A DNA stretch of 64,000 bases from Heterodera schachtii (GCA_023374025.1 SIJG01000027.1:149527-213526); one strand, 5' to 3'; positions 1 to 12,057 are shown, numbered from the stretch's first letter. Numbers and translations are program-made. The notes: a model not told the origin generated them from the sequence alone.

Positions 1-659
1 TAAATGATTTTTATAAACAATATTTATTATATATCATTGTAATGAGCCCATTGCTCGCTAATTTGTTATACAATTCAATTTATATGTTTTAAATTTTATT
101 TTAGTTGTTATATTCATTTAGAATAACATTATGAAAATGAGAAACATTTTTGCAATAAAGATATAATAAATATTGATTTAAAATATACATCTGAATAAGA
201 AAAATATTCTCTCGTTTAAGAGCCGAATTCAGGTTCGTATTGAAAAAGTTAATAAATTTTTAAAATATTATTGGCGAATTTATAGGGAAATTAATTTAAA
301 CAGATTTTTGAGATAATCAAAATTTTGTATAATGATAAAATAAATAAAAACATTTTCGAAAAATTATTTATCAATTTTAATAATTTTTGCACTAAATATA
401 TTTTATTTTCATTTTTTACATTTGAAGTAACAATTAGTACACACCAACAATGTCAAATTATGTAGTAAATTATAAATAAAATACCTCCTTTATATTTAAA
501 CTAAAATTTAAATAATTTTAAGACATAAAAATTAAATTCAAAGTTTATATAAAATTCATTATTTTAATACTTATGATTTCTTTGGTGTGTCGTTTTATGC
601 TTCGATGAATATAACCTGAATATAAGTTAAATAATAATAATAATAATTTAATATTAACG
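1..659. other. A+T-rich gene-free DNA
   Basis: I see no coding frame, RNA gene or repeat boundary here. There is a short (AAT)n run near 632-648. Confidence 0.6.
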
Positions 660-675
660 CAATTGTTCGTTGGGG

Positions 676-1454
676 GAGTGTCGGCGCCCAAGACCGACGA
701 AGCCGAGATGCCATAGAATGCCGAAAGAATTAAATGCCAAAAACGGAAGAGACGGAGGAAATAATTTTGAACAAATTTGCATTTAATTATTTATTAATTT
801 AAATTTCATTTCATTTCTCCATTTTATTATTCATCCATATCTTTCATCCTTTGCCTTTGCGATCACTTTATAAGTCGTTGGAGACAAGAAGAAAAAGAGC
901 GATAGGGAATTTCACAGAGTTTAACAAAAAGCGGAAAATGTCCGTGAGCGAAAAAAAGGGGGAAAGATGGAAAATTAAAATCTATTATTCATTCGCTTAA
1001 CTTTTTAAAAATCTGTTCAACTTTTTTGCTCTCCGATTTAAAAAATATTATTTGTCAATTTCGTATTTACACCGTAATAAATATTTGTCACCGGGACATT
1101 ATTTGAAGGTTACGGTAGGGGAAAATTTGGTGCTAAAATTTGTTTCACCTAGAAACGGGAGATTGGTCCACCGGGGACTTTTGAAAACAAAATCTGTAAA
1201 ATCAAGGGATTGGCCCACCGGGAATTATAAAGTGTGATTGACAAGCTTAAATTTGTTCCACCAAACAAAGGCTGATTGATTGATTGTTTGATTCTTCTAC
1301 TGTCATTGGACGAACTGACAAAAGTGAACAGCGGACAAGCACCGGACTCCGACACGTGGCGACCTTTTGGCCATTGCGAACCGAATTGTTTAAAAGTGGA
1401 CAAATTAATTTTTGTTAAATTTCGAAAAAGCTAGTTGGCTAGCAAAAGATTAAA
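676..1454 (+). mobile_element. Possible LTR and leader remnant of a retroelement
   Basis: Composition changes abruptly at about 676, where a G+C-richer stretch beginning TGTCGGCG follows a purine-rich run (GGGGGAG), as at a polypurine tract/LTR junction. A TATA-like CTTTATAAG lies near 866. Between 1090 and 1230 a short motif (CACCGGGA and variants) recurs three times. A gag-like frame begins directly downstream at 1455. The second LTR and the target duplication are not visible, so the exact ends are uncertain. The LTR-plus-leader reading is inference from order and composition. Confidence 0.3.
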
Positions 1455-1880
1455 ATGAGTTCGCCAATATTGGATATAATTCACGGGCTAGTCAATCGGT
1501 TAGAGGTTGAATTAAACAGAGAAATTCCGATAAATCCCGGTCAAAATGCAACCCCAAATACAGTCCAAAGACATATGTATGTACAGAGCAAAAAATGCAG
1601 TTGCAGCGCGCGAAAATAAGGAAAGAGTTTATGTAGACTTTTGTACACAGCTTGACATTGAGGCAAAAATTAATCGAGCAAAATGGATACCATACGAGGA
1701 TGATTCGGTTACAAAATTGAAAAGCATAATTTATTGGAGTCAAATTTAGAAGGAGAAGCTAAGGAGCTAAAAGTGACACTGTGGAAGAAGATGAAAAATT
1801 GTACATTAAATTTGAAAAAATTTGCAGACAATTGTCAGGTTTAAACCAAGACATGGATTTATCCCCTCATTACAAAACCT
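1455..1880 (+). pseudogene. Decayed retrotransposon gag-like fragment
   Basis: An ATG at 1455 opens a frame starting MSSPILDIIHG that ends near 1618. A second frame (about 1600-1749) continues with an acidic/basic helical stretch containing KERVYVDFCTQLDIEAKINR. A third segment after 1735 reads LLESNLEGEAKEL, which resembles the 'L..L.GEAK' helix seen in Gag proteins of LTR retrotransposons, particularly BEL/Pao. At least two frame changes are needed to join the segments, and no protease or polymerase follows. I read it as a broken 5' gag remnant linked to the possible LTR at 676. Family assignment is weak. Confidence 0.35.
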
Positions 1881-1920
1881 TTGTTTAATCTTTTCTACAT
1901 TCTAATGAAAACTTTAAATT

Positions 1921-4900
1921 GCAAGTCAAGTAAGAATCCGTCACAGAACATCCCCCATTAAAACATTATTTCAAGTAAAATAAGGAAAATTATTGAAATT
2001 TTTATACAGCTAATATAAAATTAATTAAATTTAAATATAATAACATAAAATTTAAAAAATAGGTTATCAGACAATTAATAAAATTTTATATCACTTGAAA
2101 CACAATGCAATGGTCGAAAAATTTACAAATTCCGGCTCAGAATGACATGTTTTTACTATGATAATATAGATCTAAATAATTCAATTATAAATTAATAGAT
2201 AATATTAAATGAAATAAAAATTTTACTTCTTATTAATTCAATCTCAAAAATTTATTACGCTAAAATTTTTTAAAGCGGTTTAAATTCAACTTTAATTCTT
2301 TCTTTTCATTATTCGTAAAATTGAATTAATATATTCAATATAAGAAATTCATATTTTAAAACAAACCTATGAAATTCAAAAAGATTAATTGAAACTTTGT
2401 CCGTTATTATATATCTTGGTTATTGATAATAATAATAATAATAATAATTAAAGAGAGAATGATGAGAGGCTAAACAAAAAACAGCGATAATATAAATTGA
2501 AATTTAAAAGAACATAAAAACAGGCACTTTAAAATAAATAATGATAAAACAAAAAAATAAAATAATATTAATACTTCGTTTGTTTAAGGGGGGCGGTGGG
2601 ATTGGACATAAAATTTATTGTATCATTTAATTTAAAATATGAACATTTACATTAATTCATTATCTAACTGTAATTATTTTGAAATATGTTTTCTGTTTTT
2701 TTGCATGGAAAAAATTTGTCTTTGTATAGTATTATATAAAAATAAACAAGTAGAAAATATTAATATTTCAAAGAAATTTTTATTCTATATTTTATTTTTT
2801 TAACTATAAAAAAACAAAAATATAAAAATAATATTATTTATCTTTTGTTATGCAAAATTTATGAAAATTTATTTATTTGCTTGTATCCATTTTTTCGGGA
2901 GCCATTTGTTGGGATTTCCCCTCCCCCAATTTTGCATCATCTAATTCAAAATATGAATAACAACATTTATTTACATTTTCATTTTGATTAATTTGAATTA
3001 ATTTAATTTAATTATAATTGATTTTGAATCTTTTATGTTTTCAATTTTTTATGGCCTCAAAAATTTATTCGATCCATAAAAATAAATAATTATAATTTAG
3101 AATAATAAACACTAATTAACAAATGTTACAGCCTAAGTATAAATTACACTTGAACCCAACTAAATGGTCGAAAATTTTCCAAAAAAATTTGAAAATAAAA
3201 CTCCTCAGGTAAACATGAGATTAAAATAATTATTGAGTTTTAACACTATCAAACAATCCATAAATAAGAACTAATTTTAATATTAATATATAAACGAATA
3301 TAAATTATTAATTAAAATAATAAGCAAAATATAATCATGTAAATAAATCAAAAATCGAAAAAGCATAGAATGAATCGCTTAGTTTAATGAAACTTCCTCA
3401 TTAGTGCAGATTTAATTAATATTCTTTAACAAACATAATAAACGATTATGACAATAAAAATATAAAAGAAATATTATTTGTGTATTTAAATAAAAACATT
3501 TGAAATGAGATATTTAATAATTGATGAGCAAAAATATTTTTAAAAAATACAAATTTTTTAATCCAATAACATAATTTATTTATATATAAATATATTTTTT
3601 TTTTATATTACCGACGGGTAAACAGCTAAACAGCAGTGCAACCTTGACTAACTTTAAGATAATTTACGAGTTATTATTGTGCAAATAAACTTATATTAAA
3701 TTTAAATATTACTATTAAAAGTTTTTAATTTTAAAATAGAACTACCACAAAAAGGTATAAACAAAATTAATTCTTTAAATAAAAAAAAACTCAAAAACGC
3801 AAATAATTATTAAATTATTAATAAATTAAAAGGATTACTTCCGGTCGCACGGACCTGGATACGATTTTTTGTAAATTTTGTTAATTATAAATAAAAATGA
3901 AATAATTGATATACACATTGTTCTAAAATTTAGTTGGATTTCGTATAAATGAATAAGCAAACTTACCTAATATTCAATAAAATCATTTGAAAGATTACTT
4001 TGAATTTTTTAAAATTTTGAAGTTTAAATGGCACCTATAAATTTTATTTAATTGTTTTTTATAATGCCTCAAGACACGCAATCGAGAAAGGTTTCGGATG
4101 ATATGATAAAAAGAATAAAGAAAAAACAACAAACAATATCCATTTTAAATTTTATTGGGAGAATTAATTACTTTTAAAGGCAAATAATTTTGACCTGTTC
4201 CCTTAAGAGGAAGAATATTTATTTAAATAATATATAGGTAAAGTTAATTGAATTTTGTAATTTTAACATAAAATAATTAAATTACTTCTTATCAAAAAAT
4301 TTAAATAATTAAATTTCAACTTTATTTTTTTTGAGCGAATTAATAATACTCAAAATATTAAACACAAATTAAACCGAAAAAGATTAATGAAACAATCTAA
4401 CGAAAAATTTAATATTTGAATGTTAGTCAAAAAATCAATAAAATCAAATATTTTTTAAAACTAATAATAAATAGGGACTGGATTTTGAGGCATATTCGCA
4501 TTTAAAATATGCTTGTGATTTTTTAATTTATTGAATAGAACACATCGAAAAAATATATTTGAAAACTTTTAACCATGACTGTATTAAAATACTAGTTAAA
4601 TTAATTTTAAGAAATTTTTTTATTAATAATAAAGAAAGAAATTATTACTTTTTTTTAGATATTTATTTTTCAAAAAATTAGAAACGATTAATTAGACAAA
4701 GAAAAATTCATTATGCTATCAAGGTTTTGATTTAAAAAATTGGTTTAAATAAAGAGAAAGAATAGCATACATTTTTTTAAATAAAATGGCAAAAAATGGA
4801 TGCGAACTCAAAAATTGCAATGTCATAAAAAAATTATTGTTTAACTCGTAAAAATAAAAAAGAAAGAATAAAGATATTAATAGAAATAATTAAATGAAAA

Positions 4901-5326
4901 AATAATATGATTTGAAGCAAAATTTATGAAAAATTATCCAAAAATAATTTATGAAATTAATCATACAATATTGCTGCATATATAATTTCAAGGTTACCGA
5001 ATAAAAGATGAAAAATCAACTTAAATTTTATTATAAATTTAAAATGAAGATTAAAAAAAAGTTCAAAGACTATAATACATAGGACGAAAGGGCATGAGTT
5101 AAAGAAAAAAACAAATAAAAAAATAAATTTTAATTAATTAGTTTATACAGAGGAATAAAAATATAAATATATCTAAAAAAAATTAAACAAAATCAATTGT
5201 AAAGAAAATTAAATTATTGATTTAAATGCTAGTGAAATATATATAAAAAAAATTATTATATAACAATGTCATAAGATAAATAAATGGCAAGCATAGAAAC
5301 AACCCAAGCCAACTCCAAAAATTATT
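1921..5326. other. A+T-rich gene-free DNA
   Basis: About 3.4 kb of mostly A and T with short simple repeats, for example an AAT run at 2427-2450. I see no supportable gene. Confidence 0.6.
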
Positions 5327-5330
5327 ACTA
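5327..5330. repeat. Target site duplication (left), ACTA
   Basis: The four bases ACTA directly before the 5' LTR are repeated directly after the 3' LTR at 12875-12878. Four-base duplications are within the range made by Ty3/gypsy integrases. Confidence 0.75.
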
Positions 5331-5630
5331 TGTGATAATTAATGTTTTATCATTTAAATTTTGACTTTATTCTGGCATTCTGTTTATTTTTTTTGTCTTT
5401 TTCCCAAATTTGTTTCCCATCTTCTCAGACTTATAATTTTGGAATCTCTTCTCCTCTGATATTTTTAATTGTAATTGTGCTTTTATTTAAATTGGTCTTC
5501 TCATAAATTGTTGGAATTTGGTCGGAAGTGTGAGCTGGACGTAGTTTCCCAAATTTGAAGCGGTTTTGAGTTCAATCATTTTCCCTAATTGTCTTTCCCT
5601 CCAATTACACACCGCAAATTTATTTTGACA
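5331..5630 (+). repeat. 5' LTR
   Basis: 300 bp, begins TG and ends CA. Aligns over its whole length with 12577-12874. Differences cluster in the last third, where several G residues here are A in the 3' copy. Confidence 0.93.
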
Positions 5631-5648
5631 TGGCGCTTTCTGAAGCTG
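5631..5648 (+). promoter_or_regulatory. Primer binding site candidate
   Basis: The sequence immediately after the LTR starts TGGCGC, the complement of a tRNA 3' end ...GCGCCA. TGG directly after the LTR is the classic minus-strand primer position. The donor tRNA cannot be named without tRNA sequences from the host. Confidence 0.65.
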
Positions 5649-5754
5649 GTGAGTGCTAGCGGTTTCTTTGGTTTTACTTCGGGTAAAAGCAAATTTGCGT
5701 GCAATTGAGCTGCTTATATTTGGGTTTGGAAAAATTTTTAAAACAGGTACAGTT

Positions 5755-5773
5755 CAATATCTAGGCGATATTG
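5755..5773 (+). promoter_or_regulatory. Leader hairpin 1, TAGGC loop
   Basis: Seven-base-pair stem CAATATC/GATATTG around the loop TAGGC, in the untranslated leader between the primer binding site and the Gag start. One of five hairpins with the same loop in this element. Confidence 0.6.
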
Positions 5774-5793
5774 TTCTGATTTGGTGGCAAATA

Positions 5794-5810
5794 AATATCT
5801 AGGCGATATT
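5794..5810 (+). promoter_or_regulatory. Leader hairpin 2, TAGGC loop
   Basis: Six-base-pair stem AATATC/GATATT around TAGGC, 38 bp after hairpin 1 and sharing 17 bases with it. Still upstream of the Gag ATG at 5907. Confidence 0.6.
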
Positions 5811-5906
5811 ATTTTGCATTTTGAACTCACCTCGACGCACATGCAACAAAATCTGCTGCCACATCGGAATTAAAGTGACCGACAACAGCCCAATTTTACA
5901 GAAAGA

Positions 5907-8900
5907 ATGGACTACGACGAAAGCATTGTCGACGACGGAGCGGTGTCACTGGTCGGCGAAGCCGACGAAAACGAATTGTTGGGCGTCAGCGACGCACACC
6001 ATGAGCAGAATGAGCGGGAGTCGACAGGTTTTCACCATTTTCCACGGGGCACAAATATGCAACAAAGCCTAGTCAGGCCGAAAAGAACTGTTGGGAACGA
6101 AAATTGTGGGCGGCATGTTAACCGCATGCCAATTTTGGAAAATTTGGAAGCATTTGGTGGCCATGATTTTGAGTACTCTTTTCAACGTCACCATATGGAA
6201 CAAGAGTTCAGACAGAGACCGAATTTTGAAGGGAACTCAAGGGCTTACCCCCCACCTCGTCCTCCTCCTTGGTATGGGTGCTACCCATGGGTGCCACCGC
6301 CATGGTTCAACACTGAAAAAGCACCACCCAACCAATGCAAAAACCAAAGGGAAGCCACCGAAATTCAACAAAGCGCTTCCCATTCGACTTATGATCGCCT
6401 CGAAGCAATTCTTATCTTGGATAAGCTGCCTGACATCAACGGAAGAGAGGGATCGGACCGAATTCGAGCATTCTTTCGAAAATTCGAAATAGGCACCGAG
6501 GGCTGGACCAACGCAGAAAAATTAAAAGCGTTACAACTAAAAGTCACGGGAAAGGCGGAAAGGTCTTTGAATGCCGCAGTCGATTTTGAGCGCACTGCGT
6601 CCAAAATAGGGATGCGCGAAATGAAATTCGACCTGATTAAAAAGGAAATGCTACAAACGCTGGACGAGTTGGACGCGCGCGAGACCTCAGCTTTTGATGA
6701 GCTATTCACTGGACTGCAAAGAGGGTCGAACGAATCCATTGACCAATTGGCCGACCGAGTTGGGCGAACAGTTCAAAGAGCCTATCCAACTTTGAGCTCA
6801 AGAGACATCGACGAATTGTCGATTAAACACTTTTTACGGGCTTTAGACAGCCATGAGTTGGCATTAACTTTGGAAGTGTCTCGCAGCCCGTCGATGAGCT
6901 ATGACCAATTTGTGACTTTGGCATCGCGAGCCGAGTCAACAAAACGAGCAGTGCAAAAATCGATGTCAAGGCAGCGCCAGTATGACAGTCAGAATGTGAA
7001 CCGTAGTTCGGTTAGCGCCCATTTTCCGCAAAGTCGAGCATCTGTTACGTGTTTCAATTGTGGGAAAGCCGGTCACATTTCAACATTCTGTACTGAACCG
7101 AGGCAGAATAATCCTTTTTCACGCGATGCGCGTAATCGGGACCATTTTAATGCAGGAATGCAGACAAATTCAAGGACAGCAAATGAAAACCGTGACAGTT
7201 GGCAAAACCGTCAGAATTTTCCACCGAGAACGGGTGGCAACCAACAGCCATTAATGCAACAAACTTTTAAACGTTCACCGAATCAATTTGGTGGCACCAA
7301 TGCAGCAAATTGTATTCAAATTGAGGAAATTCCGTCGGAAAATAAATTTACTGTTGGAACGATTGGAACCAAAGAGGATGTTCAAAACTGGTTGGAAGAG
7401 CTGATTTTGCTGAACGAGGAAGAGAAAGGGGCGCAAAAAATTGGGAAGCTCGTCGTGTTGGAGCTGTTCATTAATACTGCAAAGACTTCGGCAATGTTAG
7501 ATGGTGGCGCCCAACTTTGCCTCATTTCTGCCAATTCGCTTTATAAGCTCGTCCGTGAGGGGACTATTCACCTACATAAAGGGAACTACAACCGAACCCT
7601 TAAAACGGCATATGACTTTAATGGAAAAAAGATCAACACCTTCGGCGTTGTCACTCTTTCAGTAAACCGAGACAAATTAGAACCGGTTGAAATCGAATTC
7701 TTCATCACATCTGCGTCTTTTGGTTTTGATTTGTTAATCGGAACGAATGCGCTCGGACTTTTGGGTTTAAAATTGTACGACGAGAAGACCGATTCAATAA
7801 TTGAATTTGAATGCATACCCGAGAAAGAAAGGAATGAGAAGAATGAAATCCGGGTTGCATGTACAACTGTACTCGCCCCGAGATCAATCACATTTGTGCC
7901 GCTCGAAATCAACAAAGACATTAAAAATGACTTTGTGGTGACACCAACGGATTTAGAGACTCTTTTTCGAATTGAACCAAGCGTCGTTTGTACGGACAAC
8001 AGAAAATTTTCGGCACCAATTTCGAATTATGGTTCATGTGCCATTGAACTTTTGAAGGATGAAGTCATGGGAGTTGCGGAAGAAGCTGAAGAAATAATTG
8101 AGGCGGAAAATGGTCTTAACTTTAGAATGCATGAAAGCATTCAAAAAATTTGCACTGTTCAAGCCACCATGAGCGGTGTGGAACGGACTGAAAAATTGCA
8201 AAATTTTCTGCCTAATTTTCTCGGTAAAACGGCAAAAGAAGAACAACAGCCAATTTGTCAACTGACTTGTGATTTTGAGGAAATCTTTGCATTTGAGGAC
8301 CAGGAATTGACACAAACTGACCTCGTAATGCATCACGTCGAAACTGGGACAGCTCCTCCTGTGAAAATGCGTGTAAGGCCCGTCCCTTATGCATTCCGAG
8401 AAAAAGTGGCAACGATGCTACAAGACTATTTGGACAGAGGCCTCATACGGCCTTCCTGGTCACCTTACGCAAGCCCTATCGTTTTAGTCCCGAAAAAAGA
8501 CGGAACAATCCGTTTCTGCGTCGATTACCGAGGCCTAAACGCAATTACAGTAAAAGACGCATTTCCTTTGCCAAATATTGACAACACTTTGATGATGTTG
8601 GGCAATAAAAAAGTATTCAGTACGATGGATTTCATGAGTGGGTATTGGCAAATAAAAATGCACCCCGACTCAGTCAGCAAATCCGCGTTCACCACAGAGT
8701 TTGGGCTTTACGAATATTTGGTCATGCCATTTGGTATGTCGAATGCAGTAGCCACGTTTCAGCGATTCATGACTCGGCTGTTTGATGGAATTCTCAACGA
8801 TTTTGTTTTCATTTACATCGACGATATTTTGGTGGCTAGCGAGTCGTTTGAAAAGCATTTGGAACATCTTCAGGCTGTTTTTGAAAGAATAAAAATGGCA

Positions 8901-10517
8901 TCCCTCAAACTGAAAATTTCAAAATGTTGCTTTGTCGCTGAGGAATTGCCATTTTTGGGACACATTCTAACCCGAGAAGGAATCAAGAAAGATTCGGAAA
9001 AAATTCAGCCAATTTTGGACCTGCCTGTTCCAAAAACGAAAAAAGAACTTCAGTCGTTCCTCGGATTAATGACCTATTATCGGAAATTTATCTACAATTT
9101 CGGTAAAATTGCGGCACCGTTGTTTAGAAAATTAAAGAAAGAAGTTCCTTTTGCATTGGACGACGATGAGCTGACAGCGATAGAAATTTTAAAAAGTAAA
9201 ATTTCTGAAAATGTTGTTTTACATTTTCCGGACTTCAATGCTGCACAGAATAATCCGGATCGGATGTTTTTAATGATGACAGATGCCAGCAAAATCGGAG
9301 TGGCAGCAGTTTTGTGCCAACCTGATGAAGCGCATAATCTTCGGCCAATTTATTTTGCATCGAGACAATGCAACCAAGCCGAAAGTCGTTATGCGCCAAC
9401 TGAACTCGAAGCGCTCGCAATTTGTTTTGGCGTGAAAAAATTCGCCCAATTTATTTCAATGATACCGACACGTGTGTTGACCGACCATAAAGCGCTAATC
9501 CCGATGTTCAAGACGAATGGAGAAACTGGAAATTGGCGAGTGGATAAATGGATAATGCAGATGCGTTCGCGTTTCATTTTGAAGGTCGAATATCGACCAG
9601 GGAAAAGTAATATTGTTGCGGACGTTTTGTCGAGAAATTTTCCAAATGCCGAAAATTTTGGCCTCGAGAAATTCGGAAAAACGGAGACTGCAAACATAAA
9701 TGTCGTGGAAACAATCCAAGAAACTTCAAATGTTTCACGAGAGAACCTGCGGAAATGGCAGCAAAAAACGGCGGAAAGTGAATTGAAATCTTTAGTGGAA
9801 TTCCTTAGAGATCGTATTTTGCCAAATGATCCGCGAGAAATCCAAAGGGTTATGTCTTTAACTCCTTTTCATACTCTGCTTAATGGATTATTGTACATTT
9901 GCGACAAAGAAACGGGCAAACTTCGTCTTTTCGTCCCTGAAGAGTTTCGAAATTCGATTGTGAATGAACGTCATTCCGGCTTGTGTGGTGGCCACTTCAG
10001 TGCGAGAAAATTGTTTCTTCAACTGTCAGAAAAGTATTTCTGGCCAAATATGCGTGGAGACTGTAACCGAGCAGCGGTGAATTGCAGAATTTGTGCCCAC
10101 ACCCGTCAGCCAAGGGCAAATCAGCCAGGTGTTCAGATGGTGGAGACTTCTGAGCCACTTGAACTCGTCTGCTTAGACATTCTCGATATTGGCCGCAGTC
10201 GGGCAAAAAACCGTTATATTTTGGTCTGTGTCGACCATTTCACAAAATGGACGGTTGCCGAATCGATTCCCGATAAATCGGCGGAAACTGTGGCTCGAAT
10301 CTTTGTTGAAAATTTTGTCTTAATTTTTGGGGCTCCACGTCGAATTCACTCGGACAGAGGAAAAGAATTCGTAAATTCGACACTTGAAGCCATTTCGAAA
10401 ATATTAAAAATGGAAGTTTCCACTTTGGGACTTGAAATTGCCTTATGTAATTTTTGCCTTAAATGTGACGCCGTCCGCAGCAACAGGGTTTTCTCCGTAT
10501 GCCCTAATGTTTGGTAG
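5907..10517 (+). CDS. Gag-Pol polyprotein (gag, protease, RT, RNase H, integrase start)
   Basis: One 1536-codon frame with gag and pol fused and no shift between them. Gag has a helical core at about residues 190-350 and a CCHC zinc knuckle at C382, C385, H390, C395, which binds genomic RNA. A retropepsin-like protease follows with its active-site Asp at 532 in D-G-G-A (usually D-S/T-G) and LLIGTNALG near 606. Reverse transcriptase has VPKKDGTIRFCVDYR and the catalytic YIDD at 970-973. RNase H has TDAS with Asp 1126. Integrase has an HHCC zinc finger (H1356, H1363, CxxC near 1392) and two catalytic Asp, 1424 and 1483. The frame then loses homology after about residue 1508: the segment with the third catalytic residue (Glu) is missing and the rest of integrase continues in another frame from about 10.43 kb. 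The ATG at 5907 is the first in frame after the leader. Confidence 0.92.
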   Translation: MDYDESIVDDGAVSLVGEADENELLGVSDAHHEQNERESTGFHHFPRGTNMQQSLVRPKRTVGNENCGRHVNRMPILENLEAFGGHDFEYSFQRHHMEQEFRQRPNFEGNSRAYPPPRPPPWYGCYPWVPPPWFNTEKAPPNQCKNQREATEIQQSASHSTYDRLEAILILDKLPDINGREGSDRIRAFFRKFEIGTEGWTNAEKLKALQLKVTGKAERSLNAAVDFERTASKIGMREMKFDLIKKEMLQTLDELDARETSAFDELFTGLQRGSNESIDQLADRVGRTVQRAYPTLSSRDIDELSIKHFLRALDSHELALTLEVSRSPSMSYDQFVTLASRAESTKRAVQKSMSRQRQYDSQNVNRSSVSAHFPQSRASVTCFNCGKAGHISTFCTEPRQNNPFSRDARNRDHFNAGMQTNSRTANENRDSWQNRQNFPPRTGGNQQPLMQQTFKRSPNQFGGTNAANCIQIEEIPSENKFTVGTIGTKEDVQNWLEELILLNEEEKGAQKIGKLVVLELFINTAKTSAMLDGGAQLCLISANSLYKLVREGTIHLHKGNYNRTLKTAYDFNGKKINTFGVVTLSVNRDKLEPVEIEFFITSASFGFDLLIGTNALGLLGLKLYDEKTDSIIEFECIPEKERNEKNEIRVACTTVLAPRSITFVPLEINKDIKNDFVVTPTDLETLFRIEPSVVCTDNRKFSAPISNYGSCAIELLKDEVMGVAEEAEEIIEAENGLNFRMHESIQKICTVQATMSGVERTEKLQNFLPNFLGKTAKEEQQPICQLTCDFEEIFAFEDQELTQTDLVMHHVETGTAPPVKMRVRPVPYAFREKVATMLQDYLDRGLIRPSWSPYASPIVLVPKKDGTIRFCVDYRGLNAITVKDAFPLPNIDNTLMMLGNKKVFSTMDFMSGYWQIKMHPDSVSKSAFTTEFGLYEYLVMPFGMSNAVATFQRFMTRLFDGILNDFVFIYIDDILVASESFEKHLEHLQAVFERIKMASLKLKISKCCFVAEELPFLGHILTREGIKKDSEKIQPILDLPVPKTKKELQSFLGLMTYYRKFIYNFGKIAAPLFRKLKKEVPFALDDDELTAIEILKSKISENVVLHFPDFNAAQNNPDRMFLMMTDASKIGVAAVLCQPDEAHNLRPIYFASRQCNQAESRYAPTELEALAICFGVKKFAQFISMIPTRVLTDHKALIPMFKTNGETGNWRVDKWIMQMRSRFILKVEYRPGKSNIVADVLSRNFPNAENFGLEKFGKTETANINVVETIQETSNVSRENLRKWQQKTAESELKSLVEFLRDRILPNDPREIQRVMSLTPFHTLLNGLLYICDKETGKLRLFVPEEFRNSIVNERHSGLCGGHFSARKLFLQLSEKYFWPNMRGDCNRAAVNCRICAHTRQPRANQPGVQMVETSEPLELVCLDILDIGRSRAKNRYILVCVDHFTKWTVAESIPDKSAETVARIFVENFVLIFGAPRRIHSDRGKEFVNSTLEAISKILKMEVSTLGLEIALCNFCLKCDAVRSNRVFSVCPNVW

Positions 10518-12057
10518 AGTTGTCAATTTTCCCACTGACCAAAACGTCGAATTCGATGTTGATCCATGGCACTCAATGGACGAGGACACGTATTTGCAGG
10601 CTTTTCGCGAAAATCTGAGTGAAATCCTAGGAGAAGCTCGAAAAAATGCGGAAATAAGTCGAGAGAAGGACAGAATTGAGTTCAATTCACGGAAAAATGT
10701 GAAAATTGGCAAATTCGTAGTTGGTGATAGAGTTATGGTTGCGTTTCCGTCCGAGAAACAAAAGGCGCGCATCAGAAAATTAGCCTGGAATCATTTTGGC
10801 CCGTACAAAATCACCGAAATTTCAAATTCCTCAGCATTTGTCGTACCAATCGATAAATTAGAGGACGAGCCAATCAAAGTACCGCTAGAGAGGCTCATAC
10901 GCGTACCGCCTGGAGTCCCCGATATTTCAATCCTTCCGGGCAAGAAAAACCCATTCAAAAATTTAATGAAAATCATGGGAATCTTTGAAGGGGTGCGCCA
11001 AAACCAATGGGCAAAAGTGCAGTCGAGAAATGATGAAAATTTGAAGATGGAGAAAAAATTGATAATTTATTCGTTAGGGACAACGAATTTTTCAGGTGGC
11101 GGTGATGGCGAACAAAACAAAAACGAAGGTGTGCCAAAAACGACGGAAAATGTGCCGGAAAAGGTGTTACGTCTAGGCGACGGCACTTTTCACTGGCTTT
11201 CCGACTGTAAGGGCATTGGACACGAACTGTGTGCCCAAATGCGAGTGGCCGATTTTGACCGAGCACTCGACCGATCGTCTGAGTTGGGGGCCATGACCGT
11301 GTCAAATCCGCTTAAGGCACTGTTGGCTGTGTTCATTTTGCGTCAGCTCAATTCCAACACTGCCGCCCGTCAAATGGTCAACACCATCATAAAAGCCGAT
11401 TCGGGACAGGAGTGGGTCGTTTTCATTGGAAACCGTGGCAATTTGCTCCCAGCAACGGCTTTGCCAACGACCTGTGAAATTCGCACCGCACTGGAATGCC
11501 AAATTGTGAATTGTAAAGTTGCTAATCAGGCACTGGCACTTAGCAATTTCACTAATTTGATGTTGGAACCGCCGGTGATGCCATTCGAAGGGGCAGAGAG
11601 TGAAAAATGGCTGCAAATATTTGGTCAGGCTCCCTGGATTCTAGAGACCATCCGGGCCAAGTTCGTGCACCGTTTGCCGATGTTGGAGACGCCGCGGGTC
11701 ATAATCGGTGACTTTACGGCCCAACAACTCAACTCCGAAATGACGGACACAGCGCTGGTGACTTCCGTGGAGGATGGCCTGGCAGGAATTGTGCGCCAAT
11801 TTGCAAGCGTCATTTTGTCCTCAAAAGTGCGCGCCGTTCTCGTTGTGCTTGGCCGTGACGCACTGCTCTCAGGGGAGACGATGGACACAATCACCGAATA
11901 TGTCAAACGCATCAAAGGACTGTGCCTTCGTTACCAGGACATTCAAATTGTATGGGCCATCCCGCCATATGTCCACACCCAAAAAGTGGCATATGATCAG
12001 TTTTTGGAGGCACTTTTGACATTGACTGAAATTGTCCCATTCAAATGGCCTTTGTGA
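10432..12057 (+). pseudogene. Shifted pol tail: integrase C-terminus plus SGNH-like extension
   Basis: This open frame has no ATG at its start and overlaps the end of Gag-Pol in a different frame, so it is the rest of the same polyprotein after a deletion and frameshift. Residues 1-35 are the last helices of the integrase core (TGFSPYALMFG). Residues 115-145 carry the GPY/F-type module (WNHFGPYKI). About 350 further residues are not part of standard Ty3 Pol. Within them RVIIGDFTAQQL (Gly at 426), then AVLVVLGRDALLSG (Gly at 474), then IQIVWAIPP and YDQFLEALLTL follow the order of SGNH/GDSL hydrolase blocks. The usual catalytic Ser is Phe here and the block III Asn is not seen, so it may be a non-catalytic version. 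The last block lies in the next frame, after 12045. Fold assignment is inference from motif spacing. Confidence 0.6.
11170..11182 (+). promoter_or_regulatory. Hairpin 3, TAGGC loop
   Basis: Four-base-pair stem CGTC/GACG around TAGGC inside the C-terminal extension. In the local frame it encodes RLGDG. Confidence 0.5.
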
